From positions 1 to 64,000 of the forward strand of contig FMVL01000006.1 in NCBI GenBank assembly GCA_900102235.1: DNA of 64,000 nucleotides, read 5' to 3'. Every line of letters begins with the position of its first letter. Position 1 is the stretch's first letter. The translations under genes were made by a program, and so were the position numbers. The DNA is from Lachnospiraceae bacterium XBB2008. GTDB lineage: Bacteria; Bacillota; Clostridia; Lachnospirales; Lachnospiraceae. Under the pieces are notes generated by a model that saw nothing but the letters and a program-made list of their open reading frames with translations, did no database searches and was not told where the DNA came from. This document shows positions 16,411 through 26,000 of this stretch, piece by piece.

Positions 16411-17391
16411 TTATGTCCAAAGTTCGTTCCAGTCGGTCGCGCCGGGCCATAAGAATACCTGGCCCTTGACCAGACGGCAGTCACGGTCCGCCTTCTTCAA
16501 GAGCTCCATCTCTTCCTGAGAGAGTGGATCCTCAGTAGTGCACTTCAGGTTGGAGATATACTGAGGCTCTTTTACGGAAAAAGGAATAGTGCACAGGCCC
16601 CTCTGTACTGCCCATTTGATGCATACGACCGCAGGGTGGATGTTGTGGTCTGCCGCAACTTTGACTACCTCCGGAAGCTCAGTGTCGGCCACATCGGTTT
16701 CGCATCTGTCTCTTTCGGGCCTGCTCGGAGAACCGATGGGACAGAAACCTATCGGAACGATATCATGCGCTTTGGCATAATCGAAGAGTTCCTGTTGCTG
16801 GAAGGAGGGATGGCATTCCATTTCCAGGGCAGCAGGCTTTATCCTGCACAGAGGAAGGACTGCATCCAGTTTGGAGATCGTCATGTTCGACATGCCGATG
16901 GCTTTGACGAGACCGGCATCATATAATTCCTCCATCTGTCTCCAGGTATCCATGAATTCATCAACCGAGAAAGGCTTTGAATCGGGATTACGTGAATCAC
17001 CGTCGCAACCCGGTGCATGATAGTTCGGAAAAGGCCAGTGTACAAAGTAGAGATCAACATAGGAGAGGCCGAGGTCCTTAAGACTCTTTTCGCAGGCTTT
17101 CCTGACTTCTCTGTGCTGATCGTTCCATACCTTGGATGTGATGAACAGATCCTCTCTTTTGACGACACCCTCTTTGAACAGCCCTGCGAGAACCTGACCT
17201 ATCTGATCCTCATTCTGATAAACGGAAGCACAGTCAAGCATTCTGTATCCTATGCGGATGGCTCCTGACACTGCTGCGGCGATCTGATCGGGAGTGTACT
17301 TATCGGAGCCGAAGGTACCCAGACCTACAGCGGGCATTACCGCACCTGTATTCAGGGTATATGCCGGAACATTTGTAATAAACTCGCTCAT
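16411..17391 (-). CDS. Aldo/keto reductase
   Basis: This 326-residue TIM-barrel oxidoreductase has the AKR tetrad in view: Asp in MLDCASVYQNE (with Tyr), Lys in FITSKVW and His in YFVHWPFP. The C-terminal part carries the NADPH-binding loop. It lacks the usual compact 275-residue length and is nearer to the fungal xylose-reductase type. It lies between the alcohol dehydrogenase (12 bases) and the mutarotase gene (18 bases) in one operon. Together these suggest oxidation or reduction of a free sugar or sugar alcohol. Confidence 0.9.
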   Translation of the reverse strand: MSEFITNVPAYTLNTGAVMPAVGLGTFGSDKYTPDQIAAAVSGAIRIGYRMLDCASVYQNEDQIGQVLAGLFKEGVVKREDLFITSKVWNDQHREVRKACEKSLKDLGLSYVDLYFVHWPFPNYHAPGCDGDSRNPDSKPFSVDEFMDTWRQMEELYDAGLVKAIGMSNMTISKLDAVLPLCRIKPAALEMECHPSFQQQELFDYAKAHDIVPIGFCPIGSPSRPERDRCETDVADTELPEVVKVAADHNIHPAVVCIKWAVQRGLCTIPFSVKEPQYISNLKCTTEDPLSQEEMELLKKADRDCRLVKGQVFLWPGATDWNELWT

Positions 17392-17403
17392 GGATCGGCC
17401 TCC

Positions 17404-18471
17404 TTATTTTTCGTCCTGATCACCGAAGACAACGGCTACCTTGCCGCAGTTTCCGGATGCCATGAGAGCATATGCCTCGGGTGCCTGATCAAGCGGGAAT
17501 TCGTGTGTGATCAGTTTGTCGGGATGGATGTTCCAGCGGACCAGTTTATCAACCAGTTCTTCCATTTTCCACAGTGAGGTCACCCATGAACCGTAGATGG
17601 TCTTCTGACCGTGGATGATGTCGGGACTGGGATTGAAGGTGCATGTGCCGCCTTCGCCTACGAATGCGATCTTGCCGTATGAACGTGTGGCACGGATCGC
17701 AAGCTGTCTTCCGGGATCGGCAGCAGAGCAGTCGATAGCCTTCTCAACGCCCTGTCCGCGTGTCAGCTTGAGTATCTCATCCAGGGTATCGTCACCGGGT
17801 TTAAATACGTAGTCGACCAGACCGAGCTTTTTCGCAAGATCTATACGATAATCGTTCATTTCAACGCCGATGAGCATATTGGCTCCGAGTGCTTTGCTGA
17901 GCATCAGAGCAGCAAGGCCCACGGGACCTAAGCCTGTGACCAGAACCGCATCGTTTCCGCTGACACCGATCTTCTCGATCGCTTCATATACGGTACCGAA
18001 ACCGCAGGCAACCTGTGCTCCGTCCTTATATGTCAGTTCGTCGGGAAGTGCGATCAGATCCTTCTCATCAGCCAGAATGTATTCGCCCATTCCTCCGTTT
18101 CTCTGCCAGCCGTAAGCTGCACGGAACTTGGATGTACATGAGATGTAATAACCCCTTCTGCAGTTGTTGCACACGCCGCAGCCGGAGATGTGATAAACGA
18201 TGACACGGTCACCTTTCTTGAAACGCTTGAGGCCTTCACCTTCTTCGATGATCAGACCGCAGGGCTCATGTCCGGCGATCATGCCCGGAATATAACCTTC
18301 GGGACCTTTACCGGTGTGCTCTCTGTAGATGCAGCGGATGTCGCTGCCACAGATAGTTGTTGCTTTGGTGCGGATAAGTACCTGTCCGAATCCGGGTTTC
18401 GGAACTTCAAAGTCCTTTAACTCAACCGTGGAATTACCCGGCAGGATCGCACCTCTCATTTTTACAGCCAT
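17404..18471 (-). CDS. Zinc-dependent medium-chain alcohol/polyol dehydrogenase
   Basis: The 355-residue product is a medium-chain dehydrogenase. Catalytic-zinc ligands are Cys in TTICGSD and His in AGHEP, and the structural-zinc loop is CGVCNNCRRGYYISC. The NAD site is VTGLGPVGLAAL. I start at the ATG at 18471 because AAAGGAG lies at good spacing there; an upstream in-frame ATG at 18495 overlaps that site. It is the first gene of the ADH-AKR-mutarotase operon and is divergent from an AraC regulator. Sorbitol-, threonine- or glutathione-type substrates cannot be told apart. Confidence 0.9.
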   Translation of the reverse strand: MAVKMRGAILPGNSTVELKDFEVPKPGFGQVLIRTKATTICGSDIRCIYREHTGKGPEGYIPGMIAGHEPCGLIIEEGEGLKRFKKGDRVIVYHISGCGVCNNCRRGYYISCTSKFRAAYGWQRNGGMGEYILADEKDLIALPDELTYKDGAQVACGFGTVYEAIEKIGVSGNDAVLVTGLGPVGLAALMLSKALGANMLIGVEMNDYRIDLAKKLGLVDYVFKPGDDTLDEILKLTRGQGVEKAIDCSAADPGRQLAIRATRSYGKIAFVGEGGTCTFNPSPDIIHGQKTIYGSWVTSLWKMEELVDKLVRWNIHPDKLITHEFPLDQAPEAYALMASGNCGKVAVVFGDQDEK

Positions 18472-18498
18472 GATACCTTCTCCTTTCAGAAACAAATA

Positions 18499-18535
18499 AC
18501 TTCAGTTCGGAACATATTACGTTCTAATCTGAAGT
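18499..18535. promoter_or_regulatory. Inverted repeat in the ADH/AraC divergent gap
   Basis: ACTTCAG (18499-18505) and CTGAAGT (18529-18535) are perfect complements separated by 23 bases, with a shorter GAAC/GTTC pair inside. They lie just upstream of the dehydrogenase gene, where an operator for the divergent AraC-type regulator would be expected. Confidence 0.4.
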
Positions 18536-18658
18536 ATAAGCATTACCCGGTCTTTCAATAAGAGATATTTATGACAGGATACGGATCTGCATGTCGCATT
18601 TTCGCAGGTATGATGATATTATAATCGCAAGAGTGATCCGGCGGAGGTATATGCGGAT

Positions 18659-19522
18659 ATGGGAGATAAGACAGCATATAATGACAGAAACATCGCTTTC
18701 CTGATGGACGGGGAATCTGTATCCGTGGGAAACATCGTGTACGAATGTTTTCACAGATCGATACCCATGCATTCTCATTCCGATAACAGCTATGAGATCC
18801 ATTATATTTCATCGGGTCACGGCATGGTTACGATCTCCGGAGAGGAATACGATACGCTGCCCGGTACGCTTTACATCACAGGACCGCATGTCAAACATTC
18901 GATGGTACCGGATGATAAGGATCCGCTGTCGGAGTTCTGCATATATCTTAAACTCTCACCAGACGGGAAAACCGGCAGGAGCGGATTATCCCCGCTCAAA
19001 CTGTTCAGGGAGATGAGCATATGGTACGGAAAGGACGGATACGGGATACATGCACTGATGAGATCTCTGTTTGCCGAACTCGGTGAAGAGAGTATCGGTT
19101 ACAGGACTGTGGTTGAATCCCTGATCAGGCAGATCATCATCGCATGTGTCAGGAATTATTCCGTAAACGAGGAAAGCAGTGACTTACGAGGGACAGAGCA
19201 TTCCGATAACCAGTACCTGATCATAGAGGAAGCTTTTTTGTATGAATATGCCACACTTACGCTTCCGATCCTGGCCGGAAGATTAAACTTAAGCACAAGA
19301 CAGACACAGAGGCTTCTGATCGAACATTACGGCATGACCTTCCAGAGCAAGAAAACCGAAGCCAAGATGAGCGCGGCAGCACTCATGCTCGGGCTGCCGG
19401 ACAAGACTGTCACAGAGATCGCCGATGAACTCGGATATTCATCCGTAGAGCATTTTTCTTCCGCATTTAAAAAATTCTATGGAATGAGCGCGAGCAAATA
19501 CAGGAAAAAAGTGATAAAATAG
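18659..19522 (+). CDS. AraC family transcriptional regulator (cupin plus two HTH)
   Basis: The 287-residue protein has an N-terminal cupin-like sensing domain (about 15-110, with HSHSDNSYEIHYISSG) and a C-terminal AraC/XylS domain (about 190-286) whose second helix-turn-helix contains VTEIADELGYSSVEHFSSAFK. It is divergent from the ADH-AKR-mutarotase operon and is the likely sugar-responsive controller of it. GGAGG lies 11 bases before the ATG. Confidence 0.9.
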   Translation: MGDKTAYNDRNIAFLMDGESVSVGNIVYECFHRSIPMHSHSDNSYEIHYISSGHGMVTISGEEYDTLPGTLYITGPHVKHSMVPDDKDPLSEFCIYLKLSPDGKTGRSGLSPLKLFREMSIWYGKDGYGIHALMRSLFAELGEESIGYRTVVESLIRQIIIACVRNYSVNEESSDLRGTEHSDNQYLIIEEAFLYEYATLTLPILAGRLNLSTRQTQRLLIEHYGMTFQSKKTEAKMSAAALMLGLPDKTVTEIADELGYSSVEHFSSAFKKFYGMSASKYRKKVIK

Positions 19523-19558
19523 ATATATTATTCTAAGCGAAGAGCAAAGGAAGAATGA

Positions 19559-21436
19559 ATGAACATTGAACTACAGTGCTGTGCGCTATTTATAATATTT
19601 GCGATCGCAGTCATGTTCATACGTGAGAAGAAGCTTGATCTTATGAACCGCAAGCTTTTTCAGCGAGCCATTCTTGCATGTTTTGCATGTCTGATCTTCG
19701 ATATCCTGTCTGTTATTCTGATCAATCTTTCCGTGCACTCCGGGTTCAGTGTTGCGCTGACCGAGATGGTATGTAAGTTCTATATCATGCTCCTGGTCCT
19801 TCAGGGGTATTTCGGATATGTATATGCTTCAACCAGCTTGCTTCCCGGAGACAAAATGTGGGCGGTGATCGTCAAGTACATGTCTCACCTGATATTTGTT
19901 GTCGGAGAGATGATGATGCTGATACTTCCCATCGGATTTACCGCAGAGGGCCGCGTGGTCTATTCATTCGGACCGTCTACGTCCGTAGCATATGTTCTCT
20001 CAGCTATTTATATCCTGTCTACTATCATCACAACGATCGCATACAGAAAGCATATGCCCGGAAGAAGATTCATCGCCATGCTCCTGTGGCAGGGACTCTG
20101 GCTGCTGGCAGCTGCGATACAGTTTGCACAGCCCCAGCTTTTGCTTGTCGGGTTTGCATCATCTTTCGGAATGGTCATCCTGTATATCCAGCTGGAGAAT
20201 CCGAGTGAGTATATCGATGCTTCCACGGGCCTTTTCACCATGAATGCTCTTTCTGCATATGTTCACGACAGATACAAGTACGATAAGAGTTTTTCATTGT
20301 TTACCGCACAGATCCACTATCTGACCAATTACGTGGATTACAATATGGAACAGGCTGCCGTAATGCGAACCGCCAAAGCGCTGGTCGCTCTCGGACCGGA
20401 ACCCGCTTTTCGTATCGATGATGATACGTTCTGCGTTGTTTATGATGTAAAAGAACGGATGATCGACAAAGCAGCCAATATCAAGAGACAGAAAGACGGA
20501 GTCACCGATCTGCCCGCAAAGGGAACATATCTTTTGATACCTGACAGTTCGATCATGAGCGGGCCGGACGAGTTTTTCCGTTTCCTGCACAATTATCTTG
20601 AGACAGAGCAGGAGATAACGATCGCTGATGAGAAACTGGTACAGAAACTCCGCGATCAGAACAGGATCAAGGAACTGATCGATGAAGCACTCCGTACGGA
20701 CAGGGTAGAGGTCTTTTACCAGCCGTTCTATAACGTCAAAGGATTCTGCTTTGATGTTGCGGAGGCACTGGTGCGGATACGGACTGAGGATGGCGATATA
20801 GTTCCGCCCGGTGAGTTCATACCGATCGCAGAGGAAACCGGACAGATCATTCCGCTCGGCATCCGCGTGTTTGAGAAAGTCTGCGCGTTTCTTGCAAAAG
20901 GAGAAGCAATCCGGTACGGCCTTAAGCAGGTCGAGGTCAATATATCCGCTGCTCAGTTCGACTATGATAATCCCGCCAAATTCGTGAAGCAGATCCTGGA
21001 TGAATACAATGTGGATCCTTCATGTATCAATCTGGAGATCACGGAAACCGCTGCCGCCAAAAACCGCGACTTCATGCTCAAGAACATGAACAGGCTTATC
21101 GAGAAGGGTATCGACTTTTCACTGGATGATTTCGGTACAGGCCGTTCGAACATCGATTATTTCGTTAACATGCCCGTTAAGAACATTAAATTCGACTATA
21201 CCTTCACACGCGGGTTCTTTGAAAACGACAAGACCAAATATGTTCTGTCTGGAATGATGGATATACTGCATAAACTGGACATGAACATAGTCGCAGAGGG
21301 TATCGAAACGGAAGAGCAGATGAAGGTCATGACGGAGCTCGGGATCGAATTCATACAGGGATATTATTTCTCCAGACCCATCCCCGAGCCTGAGTTCATA
21401 GCTTTTCTCAAAGAGAAAAACGGGAGGTCCGAATAA
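19559..21436 (+). CDS. Membrane-bound EAL-domain c-di-GMP phosphodiesterase with degenerate GGDEF
   Basis: The 625-residue protein starts with about six or seven transmembrane helices (to about residue 210), followed by a degenerate GGDEF-like domain (about 215-350, no GGDEF motif) and an EAL domain (about 375-620). EAL residues needed for c-di-GMP hydrolysis are present: EALVRI, VNISAAQF, EITETAA, DDFGTG, KFDYTF, VAEGIE and QGYYFSRP. It should lower c-di-GMP in response to an unknown membrane signal. AAAGGA precedes the ATG. Its stop overlaps the start of the next gene by one base, so the two are translationally coupled. Confidence 0.92.
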   Translation: MNIELQCCALFIIFAIAVMFIREKKLDLMNRKLFQRAILACFACLIFDILSVILINLSVHSGFSVALTEMVCKFYIMLLVLQGYFGYVYASTSLLPGDKMWAVIVKYMSHLIFVVGEMMMLILPIGFTAEGRVVYSFGPSTSVAYVLSAIYILSTIITTIAYRKHMPGRRFIAMLLWQGLWLLAAAIQFAQPQLLLVGFASSFGMVILYIQLENPSEYIDASTGLFTMNALSAYVHDRYKYDKSFSLFTAQIHYLTNYVDYNMEQAAVMRTAKALVALGPEPAFRIDDDTFCVVYDVKERMIDKAANIKRQKDGVTDLPAKGTYLLIPDSSIMSGPDEFFRFLHNYLETEQEITIADEKLVQKLRDQNRIKELIDEALRTDRVEVFYQPFYNVKGFCFDVAEALVRIRTEDGDIVPPGEFIPIAEETGQIIPLGIRVFEKVCAFLAKGEAIRYGLKQVEVNISAAQFDYDNPAKFVKQILDEYNVDPSCINLEITETAAAKNRDFMLKNMNRLIEKGIDFSLDDFGTGRSNIDYFVNMPVKNIKFDYTFTRGFFENDKTKYVLSGMMDILHKLDMNIVAEGIETEEQMKVMTELGIEFIQGYYFSRPIPEPEFIAFLKEKNGRSE

Positions 21437-22446
21437 TGCCACCTAGCGGACACAGCAGTTCACATCACAGCAGCAGTCATCACAGTTCTCACAGCTCGTC
21501 ACATCATTCGAGCAGTCATTCGAGCAGCCGCAGCTATTCGGGCAGCAGTCACTCGAGTCATTCATCGAGCCATCACAGCTCGTATGTTTCACCTGCACGC
21601 AGTAATTACAGGAGCAATACCGTATATCACCGTGCACGCACATCGCAGCCGTACGGTTGGAATAATGCCGGTCAAGCCACTATAAGACATTTCTACGGTG
21701 TGACCCACGATTACGATTATTATCCGCAGGGATGGACAGCATCGGACGGCCGGTATTTTGAAGAGGGATACTATGATGAGAGCGGCCGGTATTACGGCAA
21801 TATGGTCATGGCCGGATCCGAAACGATGCTGAAGTGCGAGTACTGCGGAAACCACATGGTGTATAAGTGGAAAGAAGGAGATGTGCCTGTATGTGACAAG
21901 TGCGGTGCTCCGCTCAGGATAGATATTACGGATAAAGAGACTAAGCGCCAAATCGACGGTAGAGGCAGTACAGGCGACAGAGGCTTTAAGACAGTCTGGA
22001 GCGGTATCCCCGTCATCGGTAAGATCGCTGTGATCACTTTTGTTGCATTCCTCGCGATGCCATTCTTTTTGATCATTTTTGCTCTTGGATTAATGGGCGT
22101 CGCAAACATCCGGTCAGGCAGTGCGGGATACGAAACGGTATCCGTTAAGAATTCCATATATGTGGAGGAAATAGGCAGGACCTGCTATCTGGACGGTGAA
22201 GACTGGTATGACAGTCAGACTGAGTGCTGGTTTTATTATAACGATACCGTATCCCCATATCAGTGGCAGTACTGGTATGAAGGGATATCCTCCGATTACG
22301 GAGATTACGGATGGATGGAATACGACATGGGCGAAGACGCATGGTATATCGAAGCGGATGAAGGTAACTGGGTGCATCTGCCGGAAGATTACGATACATC
22401 GATGCTCTGGCACATGTCGGATGAATATACCAACGCATACGAATGA
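21436..22446 (+). CDS. Ser/His-rich zinc-ribbon membrane protein of unknown function
   Basis: The 336-residue product has an N-terminal tract (about residues 3-55) made almost only of Ser and His, which could bind metal ions. Then come a Tyr-rich segment, a zinc ribbon (CEYCGNH...CDKCGAP, about 135-160), one transmembrane helix (about 195-220, KIAVITFVAFLAMPFFLIIF) and an acidic Trp/Tyr-rich tail (about 240-336). I do not recognise a named family. It overlaps the EAL gene by one base, so it may work with c-di-GMP signalling, but nothing in the sequence shows how. Confidence 0.8.
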   Translation: MPPSGHSSSHHSSSHHSSHSSSHHSSSHSSSRSYSGSSHSSHSSSHHSSYVSPARSNYRSNTVYHRARTSQPYGWNNAGQATIRHFYGVTHDYDYYPQGWTASDGRYFEEGYYDESGRYYGNMVMAGSETMLKCEYCGNHMVYKWKEGDVPVCDKCGAPLRIDITDKETKRQIDGRGSTGDRGFKTVWSGIPVIGKIAVITFVAFLAMPFFLIIFALGLMGVANIRSGSAGYETVSVKNSIYVEEIGRTCYLDGEDWYDSQTECWFYYNDTVSPYQWQYWYEGISSDYGDYGWMEYDMGEDAWYIEADEGNWVHLPEDYDTSMLWHMSDEYTNAYE

Positions 22447-22481
22447 ATCCGGCTGTCCGATGCCCCCGTTGAATTAAGATC

Positions 22482-23048
22482 TTACGGTTTCTTTTTCACG
22501 GAAAAGCCGAACTTGCCGATCCTTTGGCCTAATCCGAAGTATACTCCGTGTGAATAGGCTACGAGTTTCGAATCGTTGAGTTCGAACTTGCCGTTTTCAT
22601 CCATGTATTTATCATCTACCATGACGCCGATGACTTCGGCTATGAACATATCATGACTACCGAGCTCTTTGATCTCGCATACCTTGCAGGCGAGACTTAA
22701 AGGGCTCTCTTTTATTGCGGGAGCGGATACGCCTTCCATATCGATCGGAGTCAGGTTCATATCGGCAAACTTGTCCGTGTCACGCCCTGACTTGACTCCG
22801 CAGTAATCCGTTGCAAATGCAAGATCTTCGGTTACGAGATTGATGACGAATTCACCGGATTCCTTGATGATGTCGTGAGAGTAGCGCTCTTTCCTGACAG
22901 ATATCGATACCATTACGGGATCCGAACAGATCGTTCCGGCCCAAGCCACGGTTATTATGTTGGGCCCGGTATTCCTGCCCGCGCAGCTGACCATGACTAC
23001 GGGAAGCGGATAGAGCATGTTTCCGGGTTTCCAGTTTGATTTGGACAT
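22482..23048 (-). CDS. Flavin reductase family protein (FMN-binding split barrel)
   Basis: This 188-residue protein belongs to the flavin reductase-like FMN-binding family: YPLPVVMVSCAGRNTGPNIITVAWAGT near the N terminus and the FVINLVTEDLAFATDYCGVKSG segment form the FMN pocket. Such enzymes use NAD(P)H to reduce flavin or act as flavoredoxin. Its start is only 19 bases after the stop of the 1150-residue gene on the same strand, so it could be cotranscribed with the AAA cassette, though a functional link is not evident. Confidence 0.88.
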   Translation of the reverse strand: MSKSNWKPGNMLYPLPVVMVSCAGRNTGPNIITVAWAGTICSDPVMVSISVRKERYSHDIIKESGEFVINLVTEDLAFATDYCGVKSGRDTDKFADMNLTPIDMEGVSAPAIKESPLSLACKVCEIKELGSHDMFIAEVIGVMVDDKYMDENGKFELNDSKLVAYSHGVYFGLGQRIGKFGFSVKKKP

Positions 23049-23067
23049 AGTATTCTCCCCGGCTGTC

Positions 23068-26000
23068 TCAGCTGGATATGGAGGCTCTCAATACGGATCT
23101 CCAGTTGGCGGGACCGCCTACCGCCTCGAGCAGCCTGTCGAACTTGACTTTCTTGAGTCGTTCGTCATTCTCGATCTTGTTAACGGGATTCTCATAGCGA
23201 TCTTCGTTATTACCCACCATTTCGAGATACGGATGCATCAGATTGATCGCAAGAGCGGTCTCTCCGTCGGTCTTGTTATTGCTGCGTACGAGATGATGCG
23301 TATCTATCGCCATAAAGATACGTGCCAGATCGACCAGATAGTGTTTGTTACGGATACCGGTTTCACGACGGAGTGCGGCATCAAATCCCGCATTCGATGC
23401 AAGCCTCCTGTTCCCGAGGGCCTGCGCGATGTTATCGGTAAGCTCGTTGCTGTCATGAACCTTTCCGATACACCAGCCGATGAACTGGGATACTTTACCC
23501 GCAAGTTTGAACGGAAAAGCGATCGGGTTGAACCATGCCGCTTTGCTGCCCATTCCGATAATACCGCCTATCATGTTTATGGAGTTGGTCACGATGCCGG
23601 ATATGGCCATCTTGCGATCTCTGCGTGCACGTGATCTGGCGAGAGACAGGAAGTACTGTCCCTGACTGTTTTCGGTGGCTGCCCGCCCCATTTTGGCCGT
23701 ATCGGTCGACAGGTTGTTTTCAGTGGCTTCCATTCCGATCTGTGCACGCAACTGTGCCTGATCTTTATACTCTGTAAGGGCAGTCTCGATATTCTCGTCG
23801 GATGTACTTATCTTGTTGAGCTCCCGGGTGCTGCGGACGATCGTGATTATGTTTTTGGCTATGTTGAATATGTTCTTTACGACCCCGGCGATGCCGGAAA
23901 CGACCGTCATTGCTGTCGTATCCAACCAGTAGGATACGATATCTATCACATTGGATATAAGATTTATGACAAGCCCCATCAGCTTCATGGCTATGGGCCA
24001 GATCGGATCGCCTTTTTTCTTGGATTTGATGATCTTCTGGATCTGTTTGATGATCCCTGCGATGTTCTGAACGAAATCCAGCGTGCTCTGTGCGGTACGA
24101 AAGGCTGATATGGTGTCTTCCGCCTCGTCGGAGACCTTGCCTTCATCAGTCTGACCGCCGGTGTATGCCATGACGATCAGGGGGACCGGAGCTGCAGCCA
24201 GACCGAAGTTGGTGGACAGACTGCTGACTATGCTTGCATAATTCTTATTGAATCCGTTGCAGACCTGCTTGATGCCGCCCTCTACTCCCAGCGTCTTGAT
24301 GTCCGCCGTGGCGGCGGAAAAAGTACCGGACGCCGTTCCGAGCAATGTTCCGTCCCAGAAACTCTGACGGAGATTGGTCAGAGAGAAGAAACTGTCACGT
24401 CGCGCGTTTAAGTCCTCGATATGCATATTGAGCCTGTCGGGACGAAGGCTTCCCATAATATTGGTCCAGTCGAATGCACGGTCATTGGACATCTCACCGA
24501 GGAGAGTCATTCTCATCACTTCACCGGACTGAGGGATTCCCTTAAGACGTGCCTCGAATCTGCCACCCATCTGACCGGCCATTTCCTTTGCGATATTCCA
24601 GAGTTCCGGGTCATCTTCCGTAAGCATCATGACAGCGAGCTGTCTGGATACCTTTCCTTTGTCACTGGCGGCCGCTGCAACTGCCGCACCTGACAGTCGC
24701 GAAAGAGTAGCGGCATCATGTCCGGCACTTAACTCGGTCGCGGCATCGGAAGCCGGATCAAGATATGCATCCAGGAGTTTGAGCGAAAACAGAGTATCTG
24801 CCTGGGCTTCCTTGTCCGCTTTTTCAATTTTCTCACGGGCATTATCCCTGCTGTAATCGTCCTCCGAACGGTAAGTAATGTAGTGCTGTATGGTTCCCGA
24901 GTTTACATGGTAGAAGAAGTCGGAACGCCGTATCGCCATGCGTACCTGTTCCTCCTCGGCCACATTGTTCCAGTTGGGAGAGCGAAGGAAGGAAGACTGG
25001 CTCTGGTTTTGCATGGCGGTATAGTTATCGGATATGAACTGTCCGTTGAAGAAGAAACCTCTTACGGTTTCCCCGCCGAAAGTTTTGGTTCGCGCATCAT
25101 AGATCCTGGCAGAGTTCTCGGACATGATGAAATCGCCGTTTCTGCCGCGTTCATCCGCTACGAGGTTCATTTCGGAAGCTGCTGTCAGGCCTTCCGGGCC
25201 GTTATTTAAGTTCTTACCGCGTTCCTGCGCGGTTAATCCCGAATCGGTGAGTGCGGTCTCGTCGTACTGATTGCGGGCACGGTATCCGCGGAAGTTATTC
25301 AGGAGCTTCATGCGTATCCTGGTCGTTTTCTGTTCTGCTTCGTCGGATACGGTCTTTATGCCCTCCGCAAAAGCCTGCATGACGATCGCACGATGGTATT
25401 TGAGAGGTCTGTCCGCACTCTCGGTATTCTGGGATTCTGCGCCCAATGCCTTGTTTTTCACGCGCTTCAGTTCAGGCTCGGGAGAGTAGGGGTTGGAACT
25501 TATGTTGTTGGTGATGCTTATGATCTGGCTGTTATCATATACGCCGGTATATTCCGCGATGTTTTTGGCAGCCGATCCGCCGCCGAGTTCGGAATTTACC
25601 TGATCGATATTCCTTTGCTCACTTCCCTCAAGGCTTCTGGTGAAGCGATAGTATGAGCCGGCGAGCTTATCATACTGACGATAGCGCTTCCGGAAGGTGT
25701 CCTCCCTGTATCGGTTTCTGATCTCGCTCCAGCGCTCCGAACAGTCTAAGATCTCCTGCTTAGCATCGATCGCAGCGGTACGGGCACTGTCTGCTTTGGA
25801 TCTGGCTCTCCTCATCCTGAAGCTGCTGAGGGTGAGGGCACGCATGATGCTGCCCATGGGATTGTTTCTGTTCTCATGAACGAGCGTCTGCAGACCGGCG
25901 AGACGGTAATAATCCTCTGTACGGTCAAAACGTCCGGATAAGGAATCTTCCTCCGGCTCCTCGGCTTCGGGCTGAGGGGCGACTGCACCGGCATTTCCCA

